NCBI GenBank assembly: GCA_034434915.1
Contig: DAOTYE010000053.1
Location: 1 to 6,335, forward strand
Direction of reading: 5' to 3'
DNA from: DAOTYE01 sp034434915
GTDB taxonomy: Bacteria; Chloroflexota; Dehalococcoidia; Dehalococcoidales; RBG-16-60-22
Length of the DNA: 6,335 nt
Below the pieces are notes generated by a model. The model made no database searches. It saw only the letters and a program-made list of their open reading frames with translations, and was not told the DNA's origin. The position numbers and the translations under genes were made by a program. This document shows positions 1 to 6,335 of this stretch, in pieces (the first letter of the stretch is position 1; every line of letters starts with the position of its first letter).

Positions 1-2219
1 GACATGAGCTCTGAGCGCAGGCGGTCTACCTCTTTGAGCACCTGAAGCTCTCTTTCCCTGAGCTCCGCTTTTTCTGCCTCCGTGACGTCTTCCATGATGC
101 CGTCAAGGTAAAGGATTTCACCATCGGCTGACTTTACCGGGGTGATGGTGCGCAATGCAGTGAACTCTGAGCCGTCCTTCTTCCGAAAGCGTGTTCTGAC
201 GATGACTCTGTCCTGAGTGGCGGCTTGCACCAGCAACTTTTTCCGGTCTTCAGGATGGGCATAGAGGCTGGTGATGTTCATATTGAGCAGTTCTTCTTTA
301 GAGTAACCCAGTATCTCGGACATTGCCGGATTGACTTTCAGGAATCTGCCCTGAGGGTCGGCAGTTGCCCGGTAGATGCCCAGCTTGATGTTGTCCACCA
401 GACTGCGGTACTTCTCTTCAGACCTCTTTACCACCTCCTCCATTTTCAGGCGCTCGGTGATATCGCGGGCGACGCCCACGATTTCTACCGGGTCTCCAGA
501 ACCATTGCGCACCAGGCTGGCGTTCACTTCAAAAGGTATAATCTGCCCGTTCTTGTGGATTACCTCAAGCTGAAGAGTGCGTGAAGGTACGTTGGCGCTG
601 ATATCATTCCTCAGTTGATTGCGTTGCTTCTCATATGATTCAGGTGTAAGCACGTTGCGTATCCCCAGCTCCAGTGCCTCCTGGTCACTGTAACCCAGCA
701 CCCGCTTAACAGAAGGGCTTACGTAGGTGAACCGCTCATCTGCGATGTTAAACCGGTAGATGATGTCAGCGGAGTTTTCCGCAACCAGCCGGTATTTCTC
801 CTCTGCCTTCCTGCGCTCTGATATCTCCGCTTGGCTCAAATTATAAAGATAAACGTTCTCAAGATTAGCCGCCAGTTGCATGCTGATAGCTCGGATTAGC
901 TGTTTTTCCTCTACCGTATAGTTGGCTTCAGACAGCTTATTCCCCAACAAAATAATGCCGACCAGCCGCCTATCGCGGGTATGCAAAGGCACCATGAGAC
1001 TTACATTCAATAGTCTGAGGGCTTCGCGTTCTTTTAAGGAAAGGCTCTGCAATCTGGGAGTCACATCTATGTCTTCAATGGTTATTATCTCGTCGCGAAG
1101 TTCCATTTGTTTTACCAGAGGGCTATTACGAGCGAGATGCAAATGCTTTGCCAGGCTTCCTGAGGGATACATAACATAGGTGGTAAATCCGCCCTCAGTT
1201 TTATCAGGTTGCAGCAGATGGACCGTGGTAACTTTTAGCGCAGCGGCAAGCAGATTAACCACATTTGTCGCAAACTGCTTCATATCGCTTAAACCTTGAG
1301 TCTCACGAGCAAGTTTTTCAAGTGCTCTAAGGTGGTCATATCTTTCCCGATAAAACAGACGGTCAATCCAGTCCTGAACTCGTTTCCAAAAGAAAGAAAG
1401 CGGCAGTGTTATGAGGACAATTAAGGTGATATAGACAATCGGAGATACCCCGCTTCCAAACAGGAACTTTGAGAGAAGAAGATAGATGCCGGCCACGGGA
1501 ATGGCGATAATCATGCTGCTTACCGCGTAGGCAGTGCTTTTTCTCAAAATAACCCTGATGTCAAGGAGATTGTATTTCAGGATGGCTAACGTAATGAGGA
1601 TACAAAAGAAAATGCTACCTAAGACAAAACCGGGATAGAGTGGTAGTCCCAATACCGGCAAAACATCAAAGGCACCACCGATGAAGAATATGCCAGTGCC
1701 CAGCAAAATATATGTGATGCGATTACGGTGCTCAGGGTCCTGACTGATTCTGTAGTAGCGCACGAAGTTAATAGAAGATAGAATCATGAGACTATAGGTG
1801 AAGAGCAAATGTGCGGGTGCCAGAGGTCCAAACATCGGCGCGTAGCCGTAGGGTTTTACCTGCATGCCGGTGAAAACCTGGTCGTTTGCAGTTGGGAAAA
1901 TGAAGGCTAGAAAAATCAGAAAGAGGGCAACAATGATGGGTCTTCTTAACCGTATGTGGCAGTATTCCAAAGAGAAAATGTAGAAAGTTATAGCCATGAA
2001 TTGCGCCAGTGGAATTATGGCTTTGTCCCAGATAAAGGCATATTCAACACTCGGGCTGGCACGCATGCCGTAGATGAGTATGCCCCAGAGGCCTAAACAA
2101 AAGAGAAAAGCGGATAACAGCCGGTGAAGCAGACTTCTAATGTGTCCTCTGATAACCAGGATGCACAGGGCAAAAGACAGGCCAGCCTGAAGCAGTGGTA
2201 ATAAAAGATAAAGGCTCAT
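1..2219 (-). CDS. Membrane sensor histidine kinase, 7TM-GAF-PAS-PAS, C-terminus cut by window edge
   Basis: The frame stays open for 739 codons from ATG 2219 to the window edge, and bases 1-2 begin a further codon (TC, Ser). Hydrophobic helices lie at about residues 4-23, 34-52, 61-84, 93-110, 131-156, 165-189 and 190-214, with two more at about 227-247 and 258-276. This resembles the N-terminal 7TM sensor region of histidine kinases. The linker 'VQDWIDRLFYRERYDHL' (about 281-297) is typical of such proteins. A GAF domain follows (about 300-465). PAS1 spans about 476-592 and ends 'GVARDITERLK'; PAS2 spans about 604-713 and ends 'MEDVTEAEKAE'. The last residues, 'EVDRLRSELM', match the coiled helix that normally runs straight into the HisKA H-box, so the phospho-acceptor His and ATPase domain should lie just outside the window. 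It is inferred to sense a signal at or in the membrane and to phosphorylate a response regulator not seen here. The start overlaps the upstream stop by four bases; an AAAGGA site (2229-2234) lies 9 bases before it. The ligand is unknown. Confidence 0.9.
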   Translation of the reverse strand, partial: MSLYLLLPLLQAGLSFALCILVIRGHIRSLLHRLLSAFLFCLGLWGILIYGMRASPSVEYAFIWDKAIIPLAQFMAITFYIFSLEYCHIRLRRPIIVALFLIFLAFIFPTANDQVFTGMQVKPYGYAPMFGPLAPAHLLFTYSLMILSSINFVRYYRISQDPEHRNRITYILLGTGIFFIGGAFDVLPVLGLPLYPGFVLGSIFFCILITLAILKYNLLDIRVILRKSTAYAVSSMIIAIPVAGIYLLLSKFLFGSGVSPIVYITLIVLITLPLSFFWKRVQDWIDRLFYRERYDHLRALEKLARETQGLSDMKQFATNVVNLLAAALKVTTVHLLQPDKTEGGFTTYVMYPSGSLAKHLHLARNSPLVKQMELRDEIITIEDIDVTPRLQSLSLKEREALRLLNVSLMVPLHTRDRRLVGIILLGNKLSEANYTVEEKQLIRAISMQLAANLENVYLYNLSQAEISERRKAEEKYRLVAENSADIIYRFNIADERFTYVSPSVKRVLGYSDQEALELGIRNVLTPESYEKQRNQLRNDISANVPSRTLQLEVIHKNGQIIPFEVNASLVRNGSGDPVEIVGVARDITERLKMEEVVKRSEEKYRSLVDNIKLGIYRATADPQGRFLKVNPAMSEILGYSKEELLNMNITSLYAHPEDRKKLLVQAATQDRVIVRTRFRKKDGSEFTALRTITPVKSADGEILYLDGIMEDVTEAEKAELRERELQVLKEVDRLRSELM

Positions 2220-3817
2220 CTGCAGCTGTCCTTTCTCAGCAGAATGGTAAGCTCAGCGATTACCTGGTCAGAGGCGTTCATATGTGGCGGCTTCAGGTGG
2301 GCAAGATTGGCGCCTTCTCTTTTCTTCATTTCATAATAGTTTTGAAAGCTTCCTCTGGGGAGGAGCGTTAGCACCACCGGCCTTATGCCCAGCATGTTTT
2401 CCATGTCCTGATAGTCAGCATTGAGCTTCACTAATTCCTGATGAATGCTATTTGCTATTTGGTTCGGGTCACCTTCTTCACGCAGTTCCAGATAAAGCCG
2501 CATGACGGGTTTTCCTTCTTGAAACTCTTTGCGCGCGCACCAGTCTTCATATTTGACACCCGTGTTGGCGATAGCCTGCCAGATTGTCTTTTCGTCCAAT
2601 CTGGGAAAACCAGCAATGTCAATAATGTCATCAACCCGGCGTTCAAAAACCATCTGGGGAAGTTTAACGCCGGTCTCAGGGTCCTCCAGTGCCACAATCC
2701 TGATCAAATCTCCCATGCGGTACCTGAGGAAGGGCATCCCATAGAAGTGAGTCAGCACAACCTCATAACATTTCCCGGCTTCCAATTCGTCCAATAGTAC
2801 TGTCGGAGGCTGGTAGCGCGGGTCTGCTTTGCTCTTCATCACCTCCTCTTCTGGAATGAATTCCCGGAAAGAGGAAGTGGGCATGAATGTCATCGCCTTC
2901 TTGTTCCAAGCTGGTGTCGCAATAGTTCCCGACTCGGCTGCGCCATAGGTGACCAAAGGCACTTTGCCCCAGTAGTAAACTAGCTGGTCGCGGTAAATAT
3001 CGGTATCCATTCCAAAAGCCAGCAATCCTTTCAGCGGAAATAAATCTTTGGGCAGGAGTTTTCGGCTCTCTTTCGTGGCTCTCAGCCGCGCGAGCAAAAA
3101 GCGCCACAGGATGCCCGGGTGCATCATACGGGGGCTGAATTTAATCTTGGCAGAACCTTCAGCAAAGCGTTCACCCATTTTGATAAGGACGCTGCTCAAA
3201 GAGCTCAGAACGTCAACACCGTTCTGCAGGGCTAGGCGAAAGCCAGTTTGAATCCTTTCTGCAAAGTCCTCGTTTTCACCTTTGTCAAAAGGAGGCATAA
3301 GGCGTACGTCAATGATTTGGGAGATGGCTTCCAAGAGGACTCCTGAAACGTATGGCGGTGGGGGCATGTTGTGTAATGCTCTCAATCCGCTACTGATATT
3401 CACCTCGCCTTTTTTATTGGCGCATGCCAGAATCATTGCCGCGATACCGCATTTGCCGATAGCCTCAGCTCCCCTCTCGGTATAAGGCACCCATTTACGA
3501 ACACCAGACTTTCCCGAAGTGCACGCCCAGCAATAAGGTTTCACAGCCAGGACACTCTCGTCTCTATTGGTAAGATACGGTTCATAGTCTTGATAAGTGG
3601 TCAGCGGGACAATCTGGCGAAACTCAGAAACATTGCCGGGTTTGTGAGGCATTAGCTTGCGTCCTAACAGACTATCGTAAACAATGTCTATTTGCTCCAT
3701 CAGCAGTTGCTCCTGGATTTCCATGTGCTCGGCTAATGACAAGTCCAGAAAACCGCAATACTTCTGCCATATCTTGCTTTTATCCCCTCTCTGGAAAAGC
3801 CTATCATTTGCAATCAT
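2216..3817 (-). CDS. GH3-family acyl-acid adenylating enzyme
   Basis: The product is 533 residues, close to the usual length of GH3 auxin-responsive-promoter family proteins. These belong to the firefly-luciferase/ANL adenylating fold and activate a carboxylic acid with ATP, usually to join it to an amine or other acceptor. Family signs seen in order: 'FRQIVPLTTYQDYEPYL' (66-82); the nucleotide loop 'CTSGKSGVRKWVPYT' (99-113); 'YGAAES' (291-296), equivalent to the A-motif Y-x-S-S-E; 'SSFREFIPEEE' (315-325); 'YEVVLTHFYGMPFLRYRMGD' (351-370), with the conserved RYRxGD; and a C-terminal 'AHLKPPHM' (506-513), whose Lys509 sits where the family has its conserved lysine. No signal peptide or membrane helix is evident, so it should be cytoplasmic. 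In the nucleotide loop the usual Thr of SSGTS is Lys103. ATG 3817 was chosen for the GGAGG site four bases upstream. The downstream sensor-kinase gene overlaps by ATGA. The substrate cannot be told; a phenylacetate-CoA-ligase-like role is a less likely alternative. Confidence 0.87.
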   Translation of the reverse strand: MIANDRLFQRGDKSKIWQKYCGFLDLSLAEHMEIQEQLLMEQIDIVYDSLLGRKLMPHKPGNVSEFRQIVPLTTYQDYEPYLTNRDESVLAVKPYCWACTSGKSGVRKWVPYTERGAEAIGKCGIAAMILACANKKGEVNISSGLRALHNMPPPPYVSGVLLEAISQIIDVRLMPPFDKGENEDFAERIQTGFRLALQNGVDVLSSLSSVLIKMGERFAEGSAKIKFSPRMMHPGILWRFLLARLRATKESRKLLPKDLFPLKGLLAFGMDTDIYRDQLVYYWGKVPLVTYGAAESGTIATPAWNKKAMTFMPTSSFREFIPEEEVMKSKADPRYQPPTVLLDELEAGKCYEVVLTHFYGMPFLRYRMGDLIRIVALEDPETGVKLPQMVFERRVDDIIDIAGFPRLDEKTIWQAIANTGVKYEDWCARKEFQEGKPVMRLYLELREEGDPNQIANSIHQELVKLNADYQDMENMLGIRPVVLTLLPRGSFQNYYEMKKREGANLAHLKPPHMNASDQVIAELTILLRKDSCR

Positions 3818-3821
3818 AATG

Positions 3822-3826
3822 CCTCC
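3822..3826 (-). promoter_or_regulatory. Ribosome binding site of the GH3 gene
   Basis: GGAGG on the minus strand lies four bases before ATG 3817. The spacing is slightly short, but the core is perfect, and it fixes the start of the GH3 gene. Confidence 0.75.
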
Positions 3827-3861
3827 GTCAAGCAGTCTAATTACGGGGTTAAGCTACGAAT

Positions 3862-3870
3862 ATTATAACA
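3862..3870 (-). promoter_or_regulatory. Extended -10 promoter of the GH3/sensor-kinase operon
   Basis: On the minus strand TGTTATAAT gives a perfect TATAAT (3862-3867) with an extended-10 TG one base upstream. At 17 bases spacing the -35 position (3885-3890) reads TCATTC, a poor match. A TTGACA (3875-3880) lies only seven bases from this -10, too close to pair with it. The start of transcription would be near 3855, leaving a leader of about 38 bases. A sigma-70-type promoter relying on the extended -10 or on a bound regulator is inferred. Confidence 0.6.
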
Positions 3871-4314
3871 CCCGTGTCAAAAGTGAATGAGAACTCATTG
3901 GGGCAGAAAGTCAGAGTCTGAGAAAAGCAATCTTAAGACTAAACGGCCATGTTATGAGAACCAGCGGCAGAGAGGCATCTTTGTCGTGCCTTAAAAAAGA
4001 AAAATTTAAAGAGTATACCGTGCAAAATTGCTGGCGGGACAACAACCACGCGCCTGTGCCCTACCTTTGGAGTGAAGCTTTTCAGAATCAGCAAAGCCGG
4101 AGGATTGCAGTTATTAACATTAAACCTGATGATGTTTTCAGCGGCTACGCGAACATTAAAATTGTTTTCTCAGACAAATAGCGTAGAGCTAGTAAAAGCT
4201 TTGCTGAATGTGATTGTTTTAAAACTCTTGAAATATGCCCTAATCGCCTTCTCTGCACTTCCTATCTTATCGTGCAGGATATTGGCCATCATTATTTTCC
4301 TATGAGTGCGGTGG
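3871..4314. other. AT-rich divergent intergenic region without a recognised gene
   Basis: About 440 bases separate the two outward-facing promoters. Plus-strand open frames at 3954-4181 and 4072-4305 lack ribosome binding sites and resemble no family I know. On the minus strand a 40-codon ORF runs from ATG 4292 to TGA 4170 with an AGGA five bases upstream (4298-4301); its product begins 'MMANILHDKIGSAEKAIR', and it is only a weak candidate. An imperfect direct repeat, AACATTAAA followed by TGTTTTC(TC)AG, occurs at 4116-4141 and 4152-4173. The stretch is richer in A and T than the flanking genes. It may hold regulatory sites, a small RNA or decayed sequence; nothing decides between these. Confidence 0.6.
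3886..3899. promoter_or_regulatory. Perfect 14-base palindrome, candidate operator
   Basis: AATGAG-AA-CTCATT is a perfect inverted repeat with a two-base centre. The centre falls about 37 bases before the inferred start of transcription of the GH3 operon, so it covers the place of the weak -35 box. That is a usual position for a dimeric regulator, either a repressor or an activator making up for the poor -35. No regulator gene lies in the window, so the binding protein is unknown. The stems are short (6 bp), and chance remains possible in AT-rich DNA. Confidence 0.4.
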
Positions 4315-4323
4315 TGCTATAAT
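4315..4323 (+). promoter_or_regulatory. Extended -10 promoter of the SRPBCC/alcohol dehydrogenase gene
   Basis: TGCTATAAT is a perfect extended -10. The -35 position at 17 bases spacing (4295-4300) reads TTTTCC, about half matching. Transcription would start near 4330, giving a leader of roughly 30 bases before ATG 4359. The bases TAATTAGAC (4320-4328) that overlap this box recur in the leader of the divergent GH3 gene. Confidence 0.65.
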
Positions 4324-4358
4324 TAGACGTAACTACCGGGCTTGGTGACGGAGAAAGC

Positions 4359-5948
4359 ATGAAAACGAAAACAATCAGGCAGTCAGTTACCATCAAAGCG
4401 AGTGCCCATGACGTCTATGAAGCGCTCATGGACTCAAGAAAACACAGCCAGTTCACTGGCTCAAAAAGCCACGTCAGCCGCAAGGTGGGCGGCAAAATCA
4501 GCGCCTGGGACGGCTACATTGAGGGGACGAACCTTGCGCTGGTGCCGGACCAGAAGATTGTCCAGTCGTGGCGGGCAAGCGATTGGCCCCAGGGACACTT
4601 TTCTCAGGTGACCTTCTTGCTGGAAGAGAGCAAGAGCGGTACACGCCTTGTCTTCACTCAGACGGGAGTCCCTGAGGATTTCTATGATGACATCAGCAAA
4701 GGATGGCATGACTTCTACTGGACGCCGATGAAAGAGATGCTGGAGAAAAAAATAAGAAAGGAGACGACCATGAAACCCACGTATGCCATGATGACCAAAA
4801 TGAATATCTTCTTCTCACCCAACAAAATTATCTTCGGGAATGGGGCGGTGGGGCAGGTGGGAGCAGAGGCAAAGAAGTTTGGCGCCCGGAAAGCGCTTAT
4901 TGTGACGGACCAGGGCGTGGTAAAAGCGGGCTTGACCAAAGGCGTGGAAGAGTCGCTCAAGGCGCAGAAGATTGAATACAGTATTTTTGACAAGGTGGAG
5001 GCGGAGCCGCCGGCACCCATTGTGGATGAGTGCGGTCAGCTGGCGCGCAAGGAGAAATTTGACATAATCATAGGCATCGGCGGCGGCAGTTCCATGGACA
5101 CGGCGAAAGGTGCCTCCCTGCTGGCAAAGAACGAGGGCAGGACGGTGGACTTTGTCGGCTTTGACAAGGTGCCGAACCGCGGTCTGCCCAAGATTTTGAT
5201 TCCCACCACCGCCGGCACCGGCAGTGAAGTGACGCGCAACTACGTGGTGACAGACAAGACGGACAATACCAAGAAGGTGATTTTCAGCGAGTTCGGGCTG
5301 GCGGACGTGGCGATTGTTGACCCTCTGCTGACGGTGTCCTGCCCGCCGGCAATAACGGCGGATACCGGCATGGACTCGCTGGTGCATGCCGTGGAAACTT
5401 TCGTGTCTGTGAACGCCACGCCTTTCTCCGATGTCCTGGCGATTGAAGCCATCAGGTTGATTGGGGAGAACCTGCCGGTGGCTTGTCTGAAGGGTGAAAA
5501 CGTGGAAGCGCGCTACAACATGGCGCTGGCGACGACGTTAGGTGGGCTGGCTTTCTCCAGCGGGGGACTAGGGGCGGTGCACGGACTGGCATACGTGCTG
5601 GGAACGGAATACCACCTTTCCCACGGCAGGACGAATGCGATTCTGTTGCCGTATGTGGTGGCGCATAACCTGCCCGGCAACCCGGCGAAGTATGCCCGTA
5701 TTGCTGAGGCGATGGGTGAACGTATTGAGGGACTTTCCACGCGCGAGGCGGCGGAGAAGCTGGTGCCCTGCCTCTTCAGACTGCTGGAGACAGTGGGCAT
5801 ACCGTATAAGCTCGGCGCTTACGGCATCTCAAAAGACGCCCTCCCCACATTGGTGGCAGGCGGCATGCAGTTCACCCGCCTGTTTATTCCGAACCCGCGC
5901 AACCTCACGGAAAAAGATGTGAAGCAGATATACGAAAGCGCGTTTTAA
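4359..5948 (+). CDS. SRPBCC (AHSA1-like) domain joined in frame to iron-containing alcohol dehydrogenase
   Basis: The 529-residue frame has two complete parts. Residues 1-131 form an SRPBCC/AHSA1-like domain ('SAHDVYEALMDSRKHSQFTG', 'VQSWRASDWPQGHF', 'GWHDFYWTPMKEML'); these domains bind hydrophobic ligands or resemble Hsp90 co-chaperone folds. Residues 138-529 form a full-length iron-dependent alcohol dehydrogenase that would interconvert an alcohol and an aldehyde or ketone with NAD(P). Its nucleotide motif is GIGGGSSMDTAK (239-250), with PTTAGTGSE (282-290). The four expected metal ligands are Asp339, His343, His408 and His422. The second His of the usual HxxxH is Tyr412. ATG 4359 has GGAG (4350-4353) five bases upstream. 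The join holds an A7 run, an AAAGGAG site and Met138, so this is probably two ancestral genes: SRPBCC at about 4359-4755 and dehydrogenase at 4770-5948. Two proteins, a fusion, or both may be made. Both parts are expected in the cytoplasm; the substrate is unknown. Confidence 0.85.
   Translation: MKTKTIRQSVTIKASAHDVYEALMDSRKHSQFTGSKSHVSRKVGGKISAWDGYIEGTNLALVPDQKIVQSWRASDWPQGHFSQVTFLLEESKSGTRLVFTQTGVPEDFYDDISKGWHDFYWTPMKEMLEKKIRKETTMKPTYAMMTKMNIFFSPNKIIFGNGAVGQVGAEAKKFGARKALIVTDQGVVKAGLTKGVEESLKAQKIEYSIFDKVEAEPPAPIVDECGQLARKEKFDIIIGIGGGSSMDTAKGASLLAKNEGRTVDFVGFDKVPNRGLPKILIPTTAGTGSEVTRNYVVTDKTDNTKKVIFSEFGLADVAIVDPLLTVSCPPAITADTGMDSLVHAVETFVSVNATPFSDVLAIEAIRLIGENLPVACLKGENVEARYNMALATTLGGLAFSSGGLGAVHGLAYVLGTEYHLSHGRTNAILLPYVVAHNLPGNPAKYARIAEAMGERIEGLSTREAAEKLVPCLFRLLETVGIPYKLGAYGISKDALPTLVAGGMQFTRLFIPNPRNLTEKDVKQIYESAF
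4746..4772 (+). promoter_or_regulatory. A7 run and internal ribosome binding site with ATG at the domain junction
   Basis: Seven A bases (4746-4752) are followed by TAAG. Removing one A would put TAA in frame and end the SRPBCC protein after its natural last helix. Immediately after comes AAAGGAG (4757-4763), six bases before ATG 4770, which is the natural first codon of the dehydrogenase. This is a textbook start site inside what is otherwise one continuous frame. It strongly suggests that the dehydrogenase can be made on its own as a 392-residue protein. Confidence 0.75.
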
Positions 5949-5974
5949 GGCTATCCTTTAGCCTGCTGGCGGTG

Positions 5975-5980
5975 TATAAT
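5975..5980 (+). promoter_or_regulatory. Candidate -10 box of the GYD-domain gene
   Basis: A perfect TATAAT lies in the 88-base gap after the dehydrogenase stop. The -35 position at 17 bases spacing (5952-5957, TATCCT) is poor. Transcription would begin near 5987, about 50 bases before the GYD start. The gene may instead, or also, be read through from the dehydrogenase, since no convincing terminator lies between them. Confidence 0.45.
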
Positions 5981-6022
5981 CAGGGTGCAGTGGCGCACAT
6001 GCCTGTCATTGTCAGTATGTGC

Positions 6023-6030
6023 GGAGGAGG
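6023..6030 (+). promoter_or_regulatory. Ribosome binding site of the GYD-domain gene
   Basis: GGAGGAGG lies six bases before ATG 6037. It decides in favour of that start over the in-frame GTG at 6019, which would place the ribosome binding site inside the coding region and add an unlikely 'MRRRCC' leader. Confidence 0.85.
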
Positions 6031-6036
6031 TGCTGT

Positions 6037-6324
6037 ATGGCAGAGTACGTCATTCTGAGCCGTATTTCCCCTGAGGCATTCCGCGACCCCAAAGACTTCA
6101 AGAGCATCGCGGAGACGGTGTCCGCCAAAATCAGGAGCGAATGTCCCGGTGTGTCATGGAAGGCAAGCTATGCCACGCTGGGTCGCTTTGACGTGGTGGA
6201 CATCGTTGAGGCGAGCGACCCCAAGCAGGTGGAGAAAGCCGCCATGATTATCCGCGCCTATGGTCATTCCACCACCGAGACGCTGGCGGCGACCCCCTGG
6301 AAAGAGTTCCTGGCTAACCTGTAG
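6037..6324 (+). CDS. Small GYD-domain protein
   Basis: The product is 95 residues, the usual size for a single GYD-domain protein of the dimeric alpha/beta-barrel type. It starts 'MAEYVILSRISPEAF', the usual first strand, and carries 'ASYATLGRFDVVDIVEASDP' in the middle, which is the family signature (G-x-[YF]-D-x-V) with Phe in place of Tyr. It ends with the typical 'GHSTTETLAATPWKEF' strand and helix. No membrane helix or signal peptide is seen, so it should be cytoplasmic. The family has no settled function. Placement 88 bases after the dehydrogenase on the same strand allows cotranscription, but it has its own strong ribosome binding site and a possible promoter. The stop is TAG 6322-6324. 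Confidence 0.85.
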   Translation: MAEYVILSRISPEAFRDPKDFKSIAETVSAKIRSECPGVSWKASYATLGRFDVVDIVEASDPKQVEKAAMIIRAYGHSTTETLAATPWKEFLANL

Positions 6325-6335
6325 CCGGTGGGGCG

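Noticed and set aside
225..1179. Plus-strand open frames across the left region (for example 225-584 and 922-1179)
   Set aside because: They are shadows of the minus-strand sensor kinase, whose frame is continuous with clear PAS and GAF motifs.
3875..3880. Perfect TTGACA on the minus strand as the -35 box of the GH3 promoter
   Set aside because: It is only 7 bases from the TATAAT, and no good -10 lies 16-18 bases downstream of it (best is about GTAGCT/TAGCTT). It is probably chance.
3954..4305. Plus-strand open frames 3954-4181 and 4072-4305 in the intergenic region
   Set aside because: They overlap each other, lack ribosome binding sites and match no family I recognise.
5948..5964. Hairpin AGGCTA-loop-TAGCCT after the dehydrogenase stop as a terminator
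   Set aside because: The stem is only 6 bp and is followed by GC-rich sequence with no T run, so it does not look like an intrinsic terminator.
6019..6036. GTG 6019 as the start of the GYD protein
   Set aside because: The GGAGGAGG ribosome binding site lies inside that extension, and the domain begins naturally at ATG 6037.

Overview
The window looks like a chromosomal segment of an anaerobe-type bacterium with moderate GC content. The mix of genes (GH3-type adenylating enzyme, 7TM/GAF/PAS sensor kinase, iron-dependent alcohol dehydrogenase, GYD protein) and the good Shine-Dalgarno sites would fit a Chloroflexota/Dehalococcoidia-like genome. That placement is an impression from gene content, not a demonstrated one. 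I see no mobile element, CRISPR array, tRNA or rRNA.

Left half, minus strand (3817 down to 1): a two-gene operon. The first gene encodes a 533-residue GH3-family acyl-acid adenylating enzyme. Its stop codon overlaps the start of the second gene by four bases (ATGA). The second gene encodes a large membrane sensor histidine kinase: a 7TM-type sensor region, then GAF, PAS and PAS. It runs off the left edge just before the expected phospho-acceptor histidine. The gene is open for 739 codons. The operon has an extended -10 promoter, and a perfect 14-base palindrome lies over the position of the -35 box.

Middle (about 3870-4315): roughly 440 AT-rich bases between two outward-facing promoters. I recognise no gene there, only a weak 40-codon ORF and an imperfect direct repeat.

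Right half, plus strand (4315-6335): a promoter with a perfect extended -10 drives an open frame that joins a complete SRPBCC/AHSA1-like domain to a complete iron-containing alcohol dehydrogenase. The join contains an A7 run, a strong internal ribosome binding site and an internal ATG. It therefore looks like two adjacent genes whose frames are joined by one extra A; a real fusion, slippage between the two forms, or a sequencing error are all possible. A small GYD-domain protein follows with its own ribosome binding site and a perfect -10 box.

How the genes might work together: the translational coupling suggests that the GH3 enzyme and the sensor kinase are made together, so the enzyme may make or remove an acyl ligand sensed by the kinase. 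This is inference. The dehydrogenase and SRPBCC protein may act on a small alcohol, aldehyde or hydrophobic compound, but the substrate cannot be read from the sequence.
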